Shown here: positions 1-8,500 of the stretch, one piece after another
Layout of the letters: each line of letters opens with the position of its first letter
Position numbering within the stretch: position 1 is the first letter of the stretch
Assembly: GCA_040878325.1 (NCBI GenBank)
Contig: JBBDMM010000018.1
Location: forward strand, 19,083 to 83,082
Source of the DNA: Acidimicrobiia bacterium
GTDB lineage: Bacteria > Actinomycetota > Acidimicrobiia > Spongiisociales > UBA11373
Direction: 5' to 3'
Length of the DNA: 64,000 nt
The notes under the pieces: generated by a model
Told to the model about the DNA's origin: nothing
Databases searched by the model: none
What the model saw: the letters and a program-made list of their open reading frames with translations, nothing else
Made by a program: the position numbers and the translations under genes

Positions 1-333
1 GAGCTCTACGAAGGGCTCGGCCTCGGCGAGGGGGCGCTCGCCCGAATGGTTCAGGCCACCTACCGGGCGCTCGGGCTGCTGTCGTTCTTCACCGTCGGAC
101 CGAAGGAATCCCACGCTTGGACGGTCCGCGCGGGCGCTTCGGCCAAAGAGGCGGCCGGCAAGATCCACTCCGACCTCGAGCGCGGGTTCATCCGCGCCGA
201 AGTCGCCCCGATCGAAACCGTGATCGAATCCGGGGGCTGGGACAAGGCGAAAGCCGGCGGGCTCATACGACTCGAAGGCAAGGAATACCCGGTCGCCGAA
301 GGCGACGTAATGGTGGTGCGCTTCTCGGTGTGA
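1..333 (+). CDS. ychF: GTP/ATP-binding protein YchF (OLA1 family), C-terminal part
   Basis: The open frame runs from the first base of the window to a TGA at 331-333, so the start and G domain lie outside. The visible 110 residues match the C-terminal TGS end of YchF/OLA1: a helix, LLSFFTVGPKE, a conserved AWT, a KIHSDLERGFIRAEV stretch and the closing VAEGDVMVVRF segment. YchF is a universally conserved P-loop NTPase that prefers ATP and associates with ribosomes; its TGS domain is thought to contact RNA. The gene ends about 200 bp before the next gene, separated by a GC-rich hairpin and a heptamer array, so it is probably the end of a transcript. Family assignment is confident; nothing can be said about the missing half. 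Confidence 0.93.
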   Translation, partial: ELYEGLGLGEGALARMVQATYRALGLLSFFTVGPKESHAWTVRAGASAKEAAGKIHSDLERGFIRAEVAPIETVIESGGWDKAKAGGLIRLEGKEYPVAEGDVMVVRFSV

Positions 334-350
334 GGAGGACCCTCGCGTTT

Positions 351-369
351 CTCCCTCCGGAGGGGGGAG
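351..369. terminator. GC-rich hairpin after ychF
   Basis: CTCCCTCC followed directly by GGAGGGGGGAG makes a strong stem 18 bp past the ychF stop. No U-run follows, so it is only a possible terminator. The block GGGGGGAGTAC here, followed by GGGGAGGGGGGC at 393-404, recurs in reverse orientation at 52914-52945. Confidence 0.3.
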
Positions 370-442
370 TACGGGAATCCTCTGGGTTCCTTGGGGAGGG
401 GGGCGCTCAGACCAAACGAACACAAGGAGCCTGGTCCCCTCT

Positions 443-480
443 GGCGGATGGCGGATGGCGGATGGCGGAAGGCGGAAGGC
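443..480. repeat. Heptamer array, unit GGCGGAT (5.4 copies)
   Basis: Three copies of GGCGGAT and two of GGCGGAA plus a partial copy stand head to tail between ychF and the TrkA-like gene. This is the first of a series of intergenic 7-bp arrays with differing units seen across the window. Confidence 0.8.
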
Positions 481-541
481 TCTTTTCGCCTCGGCCATAA
501 TGTCCCGACCCGCCTGAGCGGCGTCGTCTTTGGAGAGGGCA

Positions 542-1984
542 ATGAGAGCAATCATCGTCGGTGCTCGGGGGGCTACTCGGGACCTGCTCCGGCGGCTCAG
601 TGAACGCTGGAGCGTGACGGTGATCGATCTCGATCCGGAACTCCTCGCCCGCGTCCAGGCCGTCCGTGAGGTGGATGTGATCGAGGGCGATGGCTCCAGC
701 CGGGTGGTTCTGGAGAAGGCGCGCTACACCGACGCCGATGCGCTGGTGGCGGCATCCGGGGACGACGAGGTGAACCTCGAGGTGTGCCAACTCGCCCTCG
801 ATGCCGGGTTGATCCGGGTCGTGGCGATCGCCGCCGATCCCGAACAGATCCCGCGTTACCGGGATCTCGGCGTGCCGGCTTTCTCGCCCGATTCGCTCAC
901 CGCCCGCCAGTTGGAGATCAGCCTCGAACCCCGGCGGATCTCGTCGACGGCATTTGCGGCCGGCCGCGCCGAGGCGCTCGAGTTCTTCATCGCCGACGAC
1001 AGCCCCGTTCGGGGAATGGCATTGCGCGATATCCATTCGGAGTCGTGGCTGGTGGCGGCGATACTGCGAGGTGAGGAGCTGATCGTGCCGCACGGTTCGA
1101 CCGTCATCCAGACCGGCGATCTGGTGACGGTGGTCGGGGCTACCGCCGACTTCAGCCTCATCGTGCGGCGGTTCACTGCGGGCGAGGCGCGGTTCCCGCT
1201 CGACTTCGGGAAGGGGGTGCTGGTCGCCTTCGGGTCGGTCAGCCAAGCATCCCAGGTACTCGCTGAGGCGCTCGAGATAACCCGGAACAGCCCGGCTGAG
1301 GAGCTGGTGGTGGCCCATCCCGACCTCGGCGCAATCCGCGAAGAATCAGAAGCGGCCGAGGTCGAGGCGATGCTGGATGAGATCAAGGGATCTGCTGCGA
1401 GCGTGGACGTTCGCTTCCACCCGGTGGCTGGAGATCCATCACAGCGGATCGGGGCGGTGGTACTCGAACAGAGCATCGGTTTGGTGGTCGTGCCCGCACC
1501 CTCGTCCTCCATCATCGGAAGGTTCCGCGCCATACGAATGCTGCGGCGCGCAGCCGATTGGAACCGCCCGGTGTTGTTCGCTCGCGGCACTCACCCATAT
1601 CAGCGGATCGTCGCCCCCGCCCGGAATACCCCGTCTGGCGCCGCCGCGGCTCGCGCCGCGATCGACCTTGCGGCCGCGGGAAGGGCTTCGGTCAAGGCGG
1701 TGGCCGTGGTGCCTCCCACCTTTATCACCGGGAGCGACGGACGTGACGAAGCGGTGAAGGCGCTGGTTCGGATTCGGGAGGATGCCTCGGTTCATGGGGT
1801 CGAGGTAGCCCGGCAGCTGCGGGAGGGCAACCCGGTGAGGGTCATCGAGTCAGAGGTCGACGGCGCCGACCTGTTGGTGCTGGGCGCGTCGGACCGAAGG
1901 CCGACGGTGTTGGCGCCGGGCATCGTCGGGCATCTGGTGTTGCGAGTCGACATCAGCACCCTTGTGGTGCCGAGTCGGCGCTGA
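542..1984 (+). CDS. TrkA-type RCK regulator fused to universal-stress-like domains
   Basis: 480 residues. The N-terminus (about 1-125) is a Rossmann RCK_N/TrkA_N domain: MRAIIVGARG glycine loop, acidic VIDLDPE at the end of strand 2, and VIEGDGSS. Residues about 140-220 look like TrkA_C (RCK_C), with IQTGDLVTVVG near its end. The remaining 250 residues resemble one or two universal-stress-protein folds, ending in DLLVLGASDRRP and STLVVPS. RCK domains bind nucleotides or ions to gate K+ channels and antiporters. The stop overlaps the start of the antiporter gene (TGATG at 1982-1986), so this is probably the cytoplasmic regulator of that transporter. The start is ATG 542, preceded by GGAGAGG; a TTG at 530 is in frame but lacks a better site. 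Ligand and ion are unknown. Confidence 0.82.
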   Translation: MRAIIVGARGATRDLLRRLSERWSVTVIDLDPELLARVQAVREVDVIEGDGSSRVVLEKARYTDADALVAASGDDEVNLEVCQLALDAGLIRVVAIAADPEQIPRYRDLGVPAFSPDSLTARQLEISLEPRRISSTAFAAGRAEALEFFIADDSPVRGMALRDIHSESWLVAAILRGEELIVPHGSTVIQTGDLVTVVGATADFSLIVRRFTAGEARFPLDFGKGVLVAFGSVSQASQVLAEALEITRNSPAEELVVAHPDLGAIREESEAAEVEAMLDEIKGSAASVDVRFHPVAGDPSQRIGAVVLEQSIGLVVVPAPSSSIIGRFRAIRMLRRAADWNRPVLFARGTHPYQRIVAPARNTPSGAAAARAAIDLAAAGRASVKAVAVVPPTFITGSDGRDEAVKALVRIREDASVHGVEVARQLREGNPVRVIESEVDGADLLVLGASDRRPTVLAPGIVGHLVLRVDISTLVVPSRR

Positions 1985-3252
1985 TGTTCTCCGCGCTGGC
2001 GGCCGGGGTGGAGGTGTCGAGCGGGGGCAGCCCGCATGGCATTGCGACTCCGGTGTCCCTGATCGCCATCGCGGCGGCGGCGTTTCTCATCCCTCTGATA
2101 GCGGGGCGGATTCGGGTTCCCGCCATCGTGCTCGAAATCGGGTTCGGGGTCGTCGTTGGCCCAGTATTCGGGATCATCGCCGCCAGCGAACCGCTGCTCG
2201 GCTTTCTGGCCGAGTTTGGCCTGTTCCTCTTGATGTTCCTCGCCGGGTTCGAAATCGACTTCACCAGACTGGAACGTCAGGGCCCGGCCCAGCTGGTCAG
2301 CGGTCTCGCACTGGTGGGTGCCTTCGTGGCCGCGGCCTTCTTCGGCGCAGGATTTCTCGAGCACGAGTCGCTGGAGCAGCGGCTCTTCGTCACCTTCCTC
2401 ATCGGAGCGACCGCGCTGGGCCTCGTGGTGCCGGCGCTGCGCGACACCCGGAGGACCGGAACGAGGGTCGGCCAGATGATCCTGATCACTGCCGTCCTCG
2501 GCGAGGTGCTGAGCCTCGTCGGGATCGTCTTCTTGAGTGTGGTGGTGGAGAAGGGCCTGGGGATCGACCTGCTTTCGATCCCGGCGTTGCTTGCCGTGAT
2601 GCTCGTCGCTCTGGTCGTCCTGCGGCGGGCGGCCTGGTGGCACCCGGAGAGATTCGAGCGGCTCTTCCGGTCCGATGACCCTGCGGAGATGGGTACCCGC
2701 GCCACGTTGGCGCTCCTGTTCGTTTTCGTCGGACTGTCGGCCCTCCTGGAGATCGAAGCGATCCTGGGGGCGTTTCTCGCCGGAGCGGTGTTCAAGTTTG
2801 TGTTCCGGGAGCCGGGGGGCCTCGAGGAACAGCTCAACGGCTTCGCCTACGGCTTTTTCATCCCGATCTTCTTCATCAATGTCGGGATCGCATTCCCGCT
2901 CGACGAGTTGCGCGATCCGGCGATTCTCGGCCAGGCGCTCTCGCTCGTGGTGATCGCCTTCGTCGTGAAGCTGGTTCCGTCGATGCTGCTGATGCTGCGA
3001 CGGTTCTCCGCCCGGGAGGCGCTGGCTTCGGGGTTCATCCTCGCGGGACAGCTGTCTGTGATCATCGCCCTGGCCGACTTCGGCCTCGACCTCGGGCTGC
3101 TGTCTACGGGGCTGAGGGCGGGGGCGATCATGCTTGTGGCGGTGTCCGCCGTCATCAGTCCGGTGGCCTTTCGCTTCCTGGCCCCTCCAATCGTCCAGAC
3201 GGGGTCTCAAGCAAGTTTGCGGAGCCGCTTGCTCGGCGGCCGACGGCCCTGA
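1984..3252 (+). CDS. CPA2-family cation/proton antiporter (KefB/NhaP2-like)
   Basis: 422 residues, almost entirely hydrophobic, with about 12 predicted membrane helices. The family signatures are the N-terminal LEIGFGVVVGPVFGII helix, EFGLFLLMFLAGFEID in the fourth to fifth helices, and the late LAGQLSVIIALADFGLDLGL stretch. CPA2 exchangers swap Na+ or K+ for protons across the plasma membrane. It is translationally coupled to the RCK/USP gene just upstream, as in Kef and TrkA-gated systems where the soluble RCK subunit controls transport. It has no C-terminal RCK domain of its own, consistent with the regulator being supplied separately. Substrate ion cannot be told from sequence. Confidence 0.88.
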   Translation: MFSALAAGVEVSSGGSPHGIATPVSLIAIAAAAFLIPLIAGRIRVPAIVLEIGFGVVVGPVFGIIAASEPLLGFLAEFGLFLLMFLAGFEIDFTRLERQGPAQLVSGLALVGAFVAAAFFGAGFLEHESLEQRLFVTFLIGATALGLVVPALRDTRRTGTRVGQMILITAVLGEVLSLVGIVFLSVVVEKGLGIDLLSIPALLAVMLVALVVLRRAAWWHPERFERLFRSDDPAEMGTRATLALLFVFVGLSALLEIEAILGAFLAGAVFKFVFREPGGLEEQLNGFAYGFFIPIFFINVGIAFPLDELRDPAILGQALSLVVIAFVVKLVPSMLLMLRRFSAREALASGFILAGQLSVIIALADFGLDLGLLSTGLRAGAIMLVAVSAVISPVAFRFLAPPIVQTGSQASLRSRLLGGRRP

Positions 3253-3292
3253 CCCGGGTGGGGGTGAAAACCCGTCTGACCCGGAGGGTCCA

Positions 3293-3667
3293 TTAGGCAG
3301 CGCAGGTGATCACGACGGAGAGAAAGTCGTCTGGCTCTATGAGGACCTGCTGAGCAGAGCAGACGGTGCCACCGCGCATCACCGCCGTCAGAAGGTATGC
3401 GCCAGGGGGCAGATCAGCGTGGAACTGGCCCATCGAATCTGCCGGGACCTTCATGAGGGGTTCCGCTCCGGGTAGTCGATAGATTTCGTGCTGATGGCCC
3501 TGGCCGGTATAGGTATAGATGGCGACGGTGCCAGCCACCGGGCGGTCGAGGAGACCTGCGGGGCCGCCGACCTCGCGAAGGATCCCTTCTACTCCTGAAG
3601 GTCCGGCGCTGCCGGTGCACGCTGCGCCGAGGACGAGACCGAGAATCAACCCGCCGATGCGAATCAC
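3293..3667 (-). CDS. Small putative lipoprotein
   Basis: 124 residues from a GTG start. The N-terminus MIRIGGLILGLVLGAAC is a short hydrophobic signal ending in a lipobox, with Cys17 as the predicted lipidated residue. The remainder is mostly beta: GPAGLLDRPVAGTVAIYTYTG, a PADSMGQFHADLPPGAYLL segment and a closing Cys-containing strand. That pattern resembles carboxypeptidase-regulatory-like or prealbumin-like beta-sandwiches (a short loop then LPPGxYxL), but this is a guess. It lies downstream of the exported protein at 3791-4261 on the same strand, with a perfect hairpin between them. Start not well supported; no Shine-Dalgarno seen. Confidence 0.6.
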   Translation of the reverse strand: MIRIGGLILGLVLGAACTGSAGPSGVEGILREVGGPAGLLDRPVAGTVAIYTYTGQGHQHEIYRLPGAEPLMKVPADSMGQFHADLPPGAYLLTAVMRGGTVCSAQQVLIEPDDFLSVVITCAA

Positions 3668-3739
3668 GCCGGGTTAGACGATGGCCGGGAAGCCCTGGTT
3701 CCAGGGGGTGTCGGCCCCGAATGACACCCGTACGCTGGC

Positions 3740-3773
3740 GAGGGTGGGGCGGGCTTTCGCCCGCCCCACCCTC
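3740..3773. terminator. Perfect 15-bp hairpin between two minus-strand genes
   Basis: GAGGGTGGGGCGGGC (3740-3754), loop TTTC, then its exact complement to 3773. It sits just after the stop of the exported protein gene ending at 3791 and probably ends or attenuates its transcription. No U-tract is present on either strand. Confidence 0.5.
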
Positions 3774-3790
3774 ATCGCTTCCCTGACGAT

Positions 3791-4261
3791 CTACAGCGAG
3801 TAGTTCACTCGCACTCCGCCGGGTGTCCAGGTTCCGAAGTACCCGCCGGTGGCCCGGTACCAGCCTCGTCCTTGGAGGAACGCGACACCGGTGCCCTTGG
3901 CGAAGATTCGACGGAACCTGCCTTCGGCTTCGATCGTGAAGTCCGAACCCCTCACGACGATCACGCCCTTGAAGTCCTCGAGGACCACGGTGGTGTCGTC
4001 GGAGCGCTCCCAGTGGTGGCCGAAGGGTCGGATCCGGATGGAAGCGTCACCGGCGTTGTCCACGATGGTGATGTCGCCATTCATCTTGATCTTCACCCAG
4101 CCCGCCCCCTCAATGGCGACGTTGCCTACGCCGTGGGCGCTGAGCTTGCCGGTGCCGTCGATCGTGACCTCGTCGCTCGTGGTGTCGAGCGCGAAGGCCG
4201 CGCCGCTCACCGAGAGCACCGAGAGGATCAACGCCACCACGACGATCATTCGCTTACGCAT
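3791..4261 (-). CDS. Secreted beta-rich protein of unknown function
   Basis: 156 residues. The start is ATG 4261, which has an excellent Shine-Dalgarno (AAAGGAGGTAGCC) and begins a canonical signal peptide: MRKRM, a hydrophobic core IVVVALILSVLSVSG and a cleavage site after AAFA. The open frame continues upstream to 4408, but that part is not supported. The mature protein alternates short hydrophobic and polar strands (VTIDGTGKLSAHGVGNVAIEG, GDITIVDNAGDASIRI), like small beta-solenoid or right-handed beta-helix exported proteins. It ends GVRVNYSL. A long palindromic element lies upstream at 4371-4471, between this gene and the divergent dtd. I do not recognise a family. Confidence 0.72.
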   Translation of the reverse strand: MRKRMIVVVALILSVLSVSGAAFALDTTSDEVTIDGTGKLSAHGVGNVAIEGAGWVKIKMNGDITIVDNAGDASIRIRPFGHHWERSDDTTVVLEDFKGVIVVRGSDFTIEAEGRFRRIFAKGTGVAFLQGRGWYRATGGYFGTWTPGGVRVNYSL

Positions 4262-4370
4262 GGCTACCTCCTTTTGCTGGTTGCCATCGTCAATGTCGAC
4301 CGCGCGTGTTCGGGATTCGTGAAGTGGATGCAAGAAGAGTGCGCTCGACCGTGCCCCGGGGGGTAAACCC

Positions 4371-4471
4371 CCTAAGGGCGTGCGCGGATAGGCTCGCCCC
4401 GGGATCAACTCTCGGCTTGCCGCAAGCCGAGAGTTGATGGGATCCGCGACCTATCCGCGCACGCCCTTAGG
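4371..4471. repeat. Long palindromic element, copy A (nested hairpin)
   Basis: The outer arms 4371-4392 and 4450-4471 pair perfectly over 22 bp. They enclose two 13-nt unpaired stretches, CTCGCCCCGGGAT (4393-4405) and ATGGGATCCGCGA (4437-4449). The inner arms 4406-4419 and 4423-4436 pair over 14 bp around a CCG loop. A second copy with the same architecture is at 30146-30238. The two copies keep the left internal loop identical and the right loop at 9 of 13 positions, while paired positions change on both sides together. It lies between divergent genes, 10 bp before dtd. It may be a structured RNA, a MITE/REP-like element or a protein-binding cruciform. Confidence 0.85.
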
Positions 4472-4481
4472 CTCCCGATGA

Positions 4482-4937
4482 ATGCGAGCCGTGGTACAGC
4501 GAGTCACTCGAGCATCGGTCACGGTCGACGGCCTGCCGATCGCCTCGATCGACCGCGGGCTGCTCGTTCTTGTCGGGGTCGGCACCGACGATGGGGACCC
4601 GGATGCGGTGGCACTTGCCGAGAAGGTGGCGACCCTCCGAGTGTTCCCCGACGCAGACGGGAAGATGAACCGGTCGGTGGGAGAGGCGGGAGGTTCGGTG
4701 CTGGTGGTGAGTCAGTTCACGTTGCTCGCCGACGTCCGTCGCGGCCGCCGGCCATCGTTCGTGGGTGCCGCCGAGCCGGTGATCGCCGAGCAACTGGTCG
4801 AGTTGTTCGCATCGACCATCGCCGCCGAGGGCATCCCCGTGAGCCTCGGGAGGTTCGGGGCGCACATGGAGGTCGAGCTGGTGAACGACGGCCCGGTGAC
4901 GATTCCGCTGCAGACCTCTGCCGGGCGGGTGCTCTAG
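4482..4937 (+). CDS. dtd: D-aminoacyl-tRNA deacylase
   Basis: 151 residues, normal length for Dtd. It begins MRAVVQRVTRASVTVDG, the family N-terminus. It carries the active-site SQFTLLADVRRGRRPSF (residues 77-93) and the NDGPVT motif (135-140), whose Gly-cisPro dipeptide excludes L-amino acids. Dtd hydrolyses D-amino acids, and glycine mischarged on tRNA(Ala), in the cytoplasm. The start at 4482 gives the family-typical N-terminus; an upstream out-of-frame ATG at 4478 was ignored. The 3' end overlaps the 3' end of the convergent plsY by 4 bp. It follows the palindromic element directly, which could affect its expression. Confidence 0.95.
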   Translation: MRAVVQRVTRASVTVDGLPIASIDRGLLVLVGVGTDDGDPDAVALAEKVATLRVFPDADGKMNRSVGEAGGSVLVVSQFTLLADVRRGRRPSFVGAAEPVIAEQLVELFASTIAAEGIPVSLGRFGAHMEVELVNDGPVTIPLQTSAGRVL

Positions 4938-5512
4938 GTCCCGCGGCCGAGGAGGTCGTCGACGAACTTGGGGAGGGTGAGGACGCCGATCCCGATCGTG
5001 AACCACACCAGCGTGTCGTCAGGGGCAATACCCCACAATGTCGTCCATCCTTCGTTGGCCCACAGAAGGCTGAAGAGGAAGAATGAGAGGATGCCGAGGG
5101 CGGCACCTACCGCGGCCCGGAAGGCCACTGCGCCGAGCGCAATGACCGGCAGCACGACTGCAACCCCCACCGGCCATATCACGAGCGCGGCTCCGCCGGT
5201 GACCCCGAGACCTTTCCCACCACGGAAGCCGAACCACGGGTTGAGCACCTGCCCGGCCACCGCGGCCACCGCCGCCGCCACGGCGGTCGAGTCACCCCCC
5301 TGGGCCAGCCCGAAAATCGCCGCCCCGGCGCCTTTGAGCAGATCGAGGAGCAGGATCGTCACTGCCGCCGCCCGCCCGACCACGCGGAGGGCGTTGGCGG
5401 TCCCTGGATTGCCAGTACCGGCCGTCCGCAGGTCGACGCCCCGGAGTCTTCCGACGAGGTCGGCGGTGGGGATGCTGCCGATGAGGTAACCGAGGAGCAG
5501 CGCCCAGGTCAT
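4934..5512 (-). CDS. plsY: Acyl-phosphate:glycerol-3-phosphate acyltransferase
   Basis: 192 residues with five or so membrane helices. The three PlsY signatures are present in order: GSIPTADLVGR near residue 12, GTGNPGTANALR near 32 and FRGGKGLGV near 100. PlsY transfers the acyl group from acyl-phosphate to glycerol-3-phosphate at the inner membrane, the first step of phospholipid synthesis; plsX, which supplies acyl-phosphate, is at 31022-32008. The start ATG 5512 overlaps the adnB stop (ATGA at 5509-5512), so it is translationally coupled to the helicase-nuclease genes. A longer open frame upstream is adnB read in another frame. Confidence 0.95.
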   Translation of the reverse strand: MTWALLLGYLIGSIPTADLVGRLRGVDLRTAGTGNPGTANALRVVGRAAAVTILLLDLLKGAGAAIFGLAQGGDSTAVAAAVAAVAGQVLNPWFGFRGGKGLGVTGGAALVIWPVGVAVVLPVIALGAVAFRAAVGAALGILSFFLFSLLWANEGWTTLWGIAPDDTLVWFTIGIGVLTLPKFVDDLLGRGT

Positions 5513-8500
5513 GCGTTGGCCGCCAGCCATGCAGTGCCGGGTTCGCAGAACCGGTTGAAGTCGCAGTTGCGGCATGCCGCCGACGGGGCGGCCGGAAACA
5601 CGTCGCCCGTGGCCACCCCGACGAGTTCGGCGAGATGAGTGCGGGCACCCGCGAGCCACTCTCGGTCGACGACCTCCGACTGCTCGACGATGGCGTCACC
5701 GCCGAGGTAGGCGAAAGTCACCCGGGTCTTGTCGGGGGCCCGACCTCCGCTGAACCCCGCTTCCTCGGCGGCGACTGCGTAGGCCTCCAGCTGAACACGG
5801 CGCGCCGGATCGTCGCTCGGCCTACCGGACTTGAAGTCGACGACCTCCCACGACCCGGGCTCATCCTCGTAGACGGCGTCGATACGGCCGGCGACCCTCA
5901 CCCCTTCGACCAGCAGGTCGAACGGGGCCTCTACGAGCAGCGGCAGGCGGTCGGCGAAGCGGGAGGCGAGGAACTTGTCGTATGCCGAGGTGACCGGCCC
6001 CTCGTATCCGTCGACGGCGTCGTAGAAGGTCTCGTCGGCCTCGTCGAACGCCACCGTGCCCCGGTTGTGGAGCTCGATCTTTCGGTGGACCTCGACCCCG
6101 CGTCGGGCCGCAGGCGTGGGCTTGCGAGGCAGGCGCTCGACCTCGGTCCAGTAGAAGCGGAGAGGGCAGCCGGCGAGGGTGACCAGGCCGGTGACCGAAG
6201 TGCGAAACGGCGGGTCTGTGGGTGATGTGTCGCCTGGGGTGGGCAAGCCGTCGAGCTTGAGCTGAAGCTGGTCCACTGCCGCATCGTATGCCACGCTCAC
6301 CCCCGCCTCCTTGGCCAGATTGCGCACGGTCGAACGGTCGGTGACCGCGGTGGCCAATGCCGACCGCCAGCCATCGGCGAAGAGCGGATCGGGCTCGGCG
6401 GCGCGCTCGGAGTCGAAACGCAGGGTGACGGGCGGATCGCCCGGCTCCTCGCAGCGACCGGGAGCCGGATTGGCCAGTTGGTCGATCACCGCAAACAGCT
6501 CGCTCCGCTCCTTGGCCGTCTTCTCGGTGTACCAGAAGGCCCCGGTGGCGATGAGGACGTCCCGGGCTCGGGTCACTGCGACATAGGCGGTGCGCCACTC
6601 CTGATCGGAATGCGCCCCCAGCAACGCCGCCTTGCGTTCGTCGGGATCCTCGCCGAGATGAGGGAGGTCAGAGGCGTCTAGCCGCAACTCGCGCGGCATC
6701 ACCTCGGGTTTGGAGCGGGGGTCTTCGTAGCTTCGTATCCCGGACGGGAAGGTGCCCTTGCAGAGCGCGGGGAGGAACACCGCCGGCCACTCCAGGCCTT
6801 TGGCCCGATGGACCGTTATGAGGACCACCGCATCCTCGGAGCTGATGCGGGCGGTATCGAGTTCGTCGGAGGTGTTTTCGTCTTGGAGCACCTCGAGGTG
6901 CTCCAAGAACGCCTGCAGCGAAGGGGCGCCTTCGAGCGGGCTCCACTCCTCGGCGAGGTCGAGGAACCGGTAGAGGTTGAGGCGGGCTGACAGGCGGGCG
7001 GCACCATCGAGGGCATCGACCTCGGGCCAGGCGCCGGTACGGTCGAGCACCCGCCGGCTCAGTTCCACCAGGCTCACCCCCTGGGCGATCTCGAGCAGAT
7101 CCCGGTAGCGGGAACGGAACCCTTCCAGGCGGCGGCGGGCTTCGGGGGAGAGGCCATCGACGGACTCGAGGTCGTCGATCGCCTCGAGGATCGCCCAGCC
7201 GATCGGCGAATCCTCGTCGCGGGGCCGCGAGCGGGCGCGTACCCAGGCGGCGAGTGGGGCGAGATCCCCGAGTCCGAGCCGATAGGAGGCGCCGAGCAGC
7301 AACCTGATGAGGGCGGGGGCATCGTCAGGCTTGCCGAGGATCCGTAACCATGCGTGCAGATCGGCCACCTCGGGCACCTCGAGTAGTCCGCCGAGCGACG
7401 CCACCTCCACCGGGATACCGCGGTGCTCCAGTGCTTCGCGCACCAGACCCATCTGGCGGTGCTTGCGAAACAGCACGGCGATGTCACTCCACGCCAGGCC
7501 GCCCTCGTGGAGCCATTCGGCCTCGGCGGCGATCCAGCGAGCCTCCTCGACCGCCGAGTGGAGCCAGTGGGTGCGCACACTGCCCTCGGGAGCATTCGGG
7601 CGCGGATTCAGCCTGTCCAGCGGGCTGCGCGTGACGATCCGGCCGCGCACCGCGTTGGCGACATCGATGATCGACACGGCCGAGCGCCAGTTGGTGGACA
7701 GGTCGAGCGATGGCGACGGCTCTCCGGATGCCAGCGGGAAGTGTTCGGGGAATCGGTTGAAGTTGGCGGGCGATGCTCCGCGCCATTCGTAGATCGTCTG
7801 GTCGGAGTCGCCCACCGCGGTCACCGGGAAGCCGCCCCCGAAGATTGCCCGCAGCATCTCGCGCTGCCCGGGGTTCGTGTCCTGATACTCATCGAGCAGG
7901 ACGACGCGGTAGCGGTCGCGTACCCGGGCGGCCACCTCGGGCACTTCGGTGAGCAGCCGGTGAGCCCGGACCACGAGGTCGGCATAGTCGAGGACGCCGA
8001 GGCGGTCCTTGCGCGCTTGATAATCGGCGATGACCTCGACCAACTCGAGTCGGGGGCCATCGACCGCGGCGTCGCCAGTGAGGTGCTCTCGGACGAGATC
8101 GACGGCCGCCAGGTGATCGCCGATCGAAGACGACAGCGTCACCAACTCGGCGACCCGACTCCCGGGAATCGTCAGGTCGAGGTGGGTTCGTGGCTTTGCC
8201 CCGAGGGAGTCGCGCAGCAGCTGGCGGACATACCCCGGCGTTATCACCTGGACCCCACGGGGCACCCCCACCATCGGGCCGAACTCGCGCAGCAGACCAT
8301 GGGCGAAGCCGTGGTAGGTGGCGACCTCCACCTCGCGTCCATGTGCGGCCATTTCCGGTAGGTACTCCCGCAGCCGCGATGCCAGCTCTCCCGCCGCCTT
8401 GTGGGTGAAGGTGATCCCGAGCGCCTGTTCCGGTTCGAGGCCATTCTCCCGCACCAGGTGGGCGAGACGTAGGGCCATCGTGGTCGTCTTGCCGGTGCCG

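Noticed and set aside
1792..3210. 472-codon minus-strand open frame opposite the antiporter
   Set aside because: Rich in Arg, Glu, Gln and His as expected from a shadow of a hydrophobic GC-rich gene; no motif, and the plus strand is a clear CPA2 transporter.
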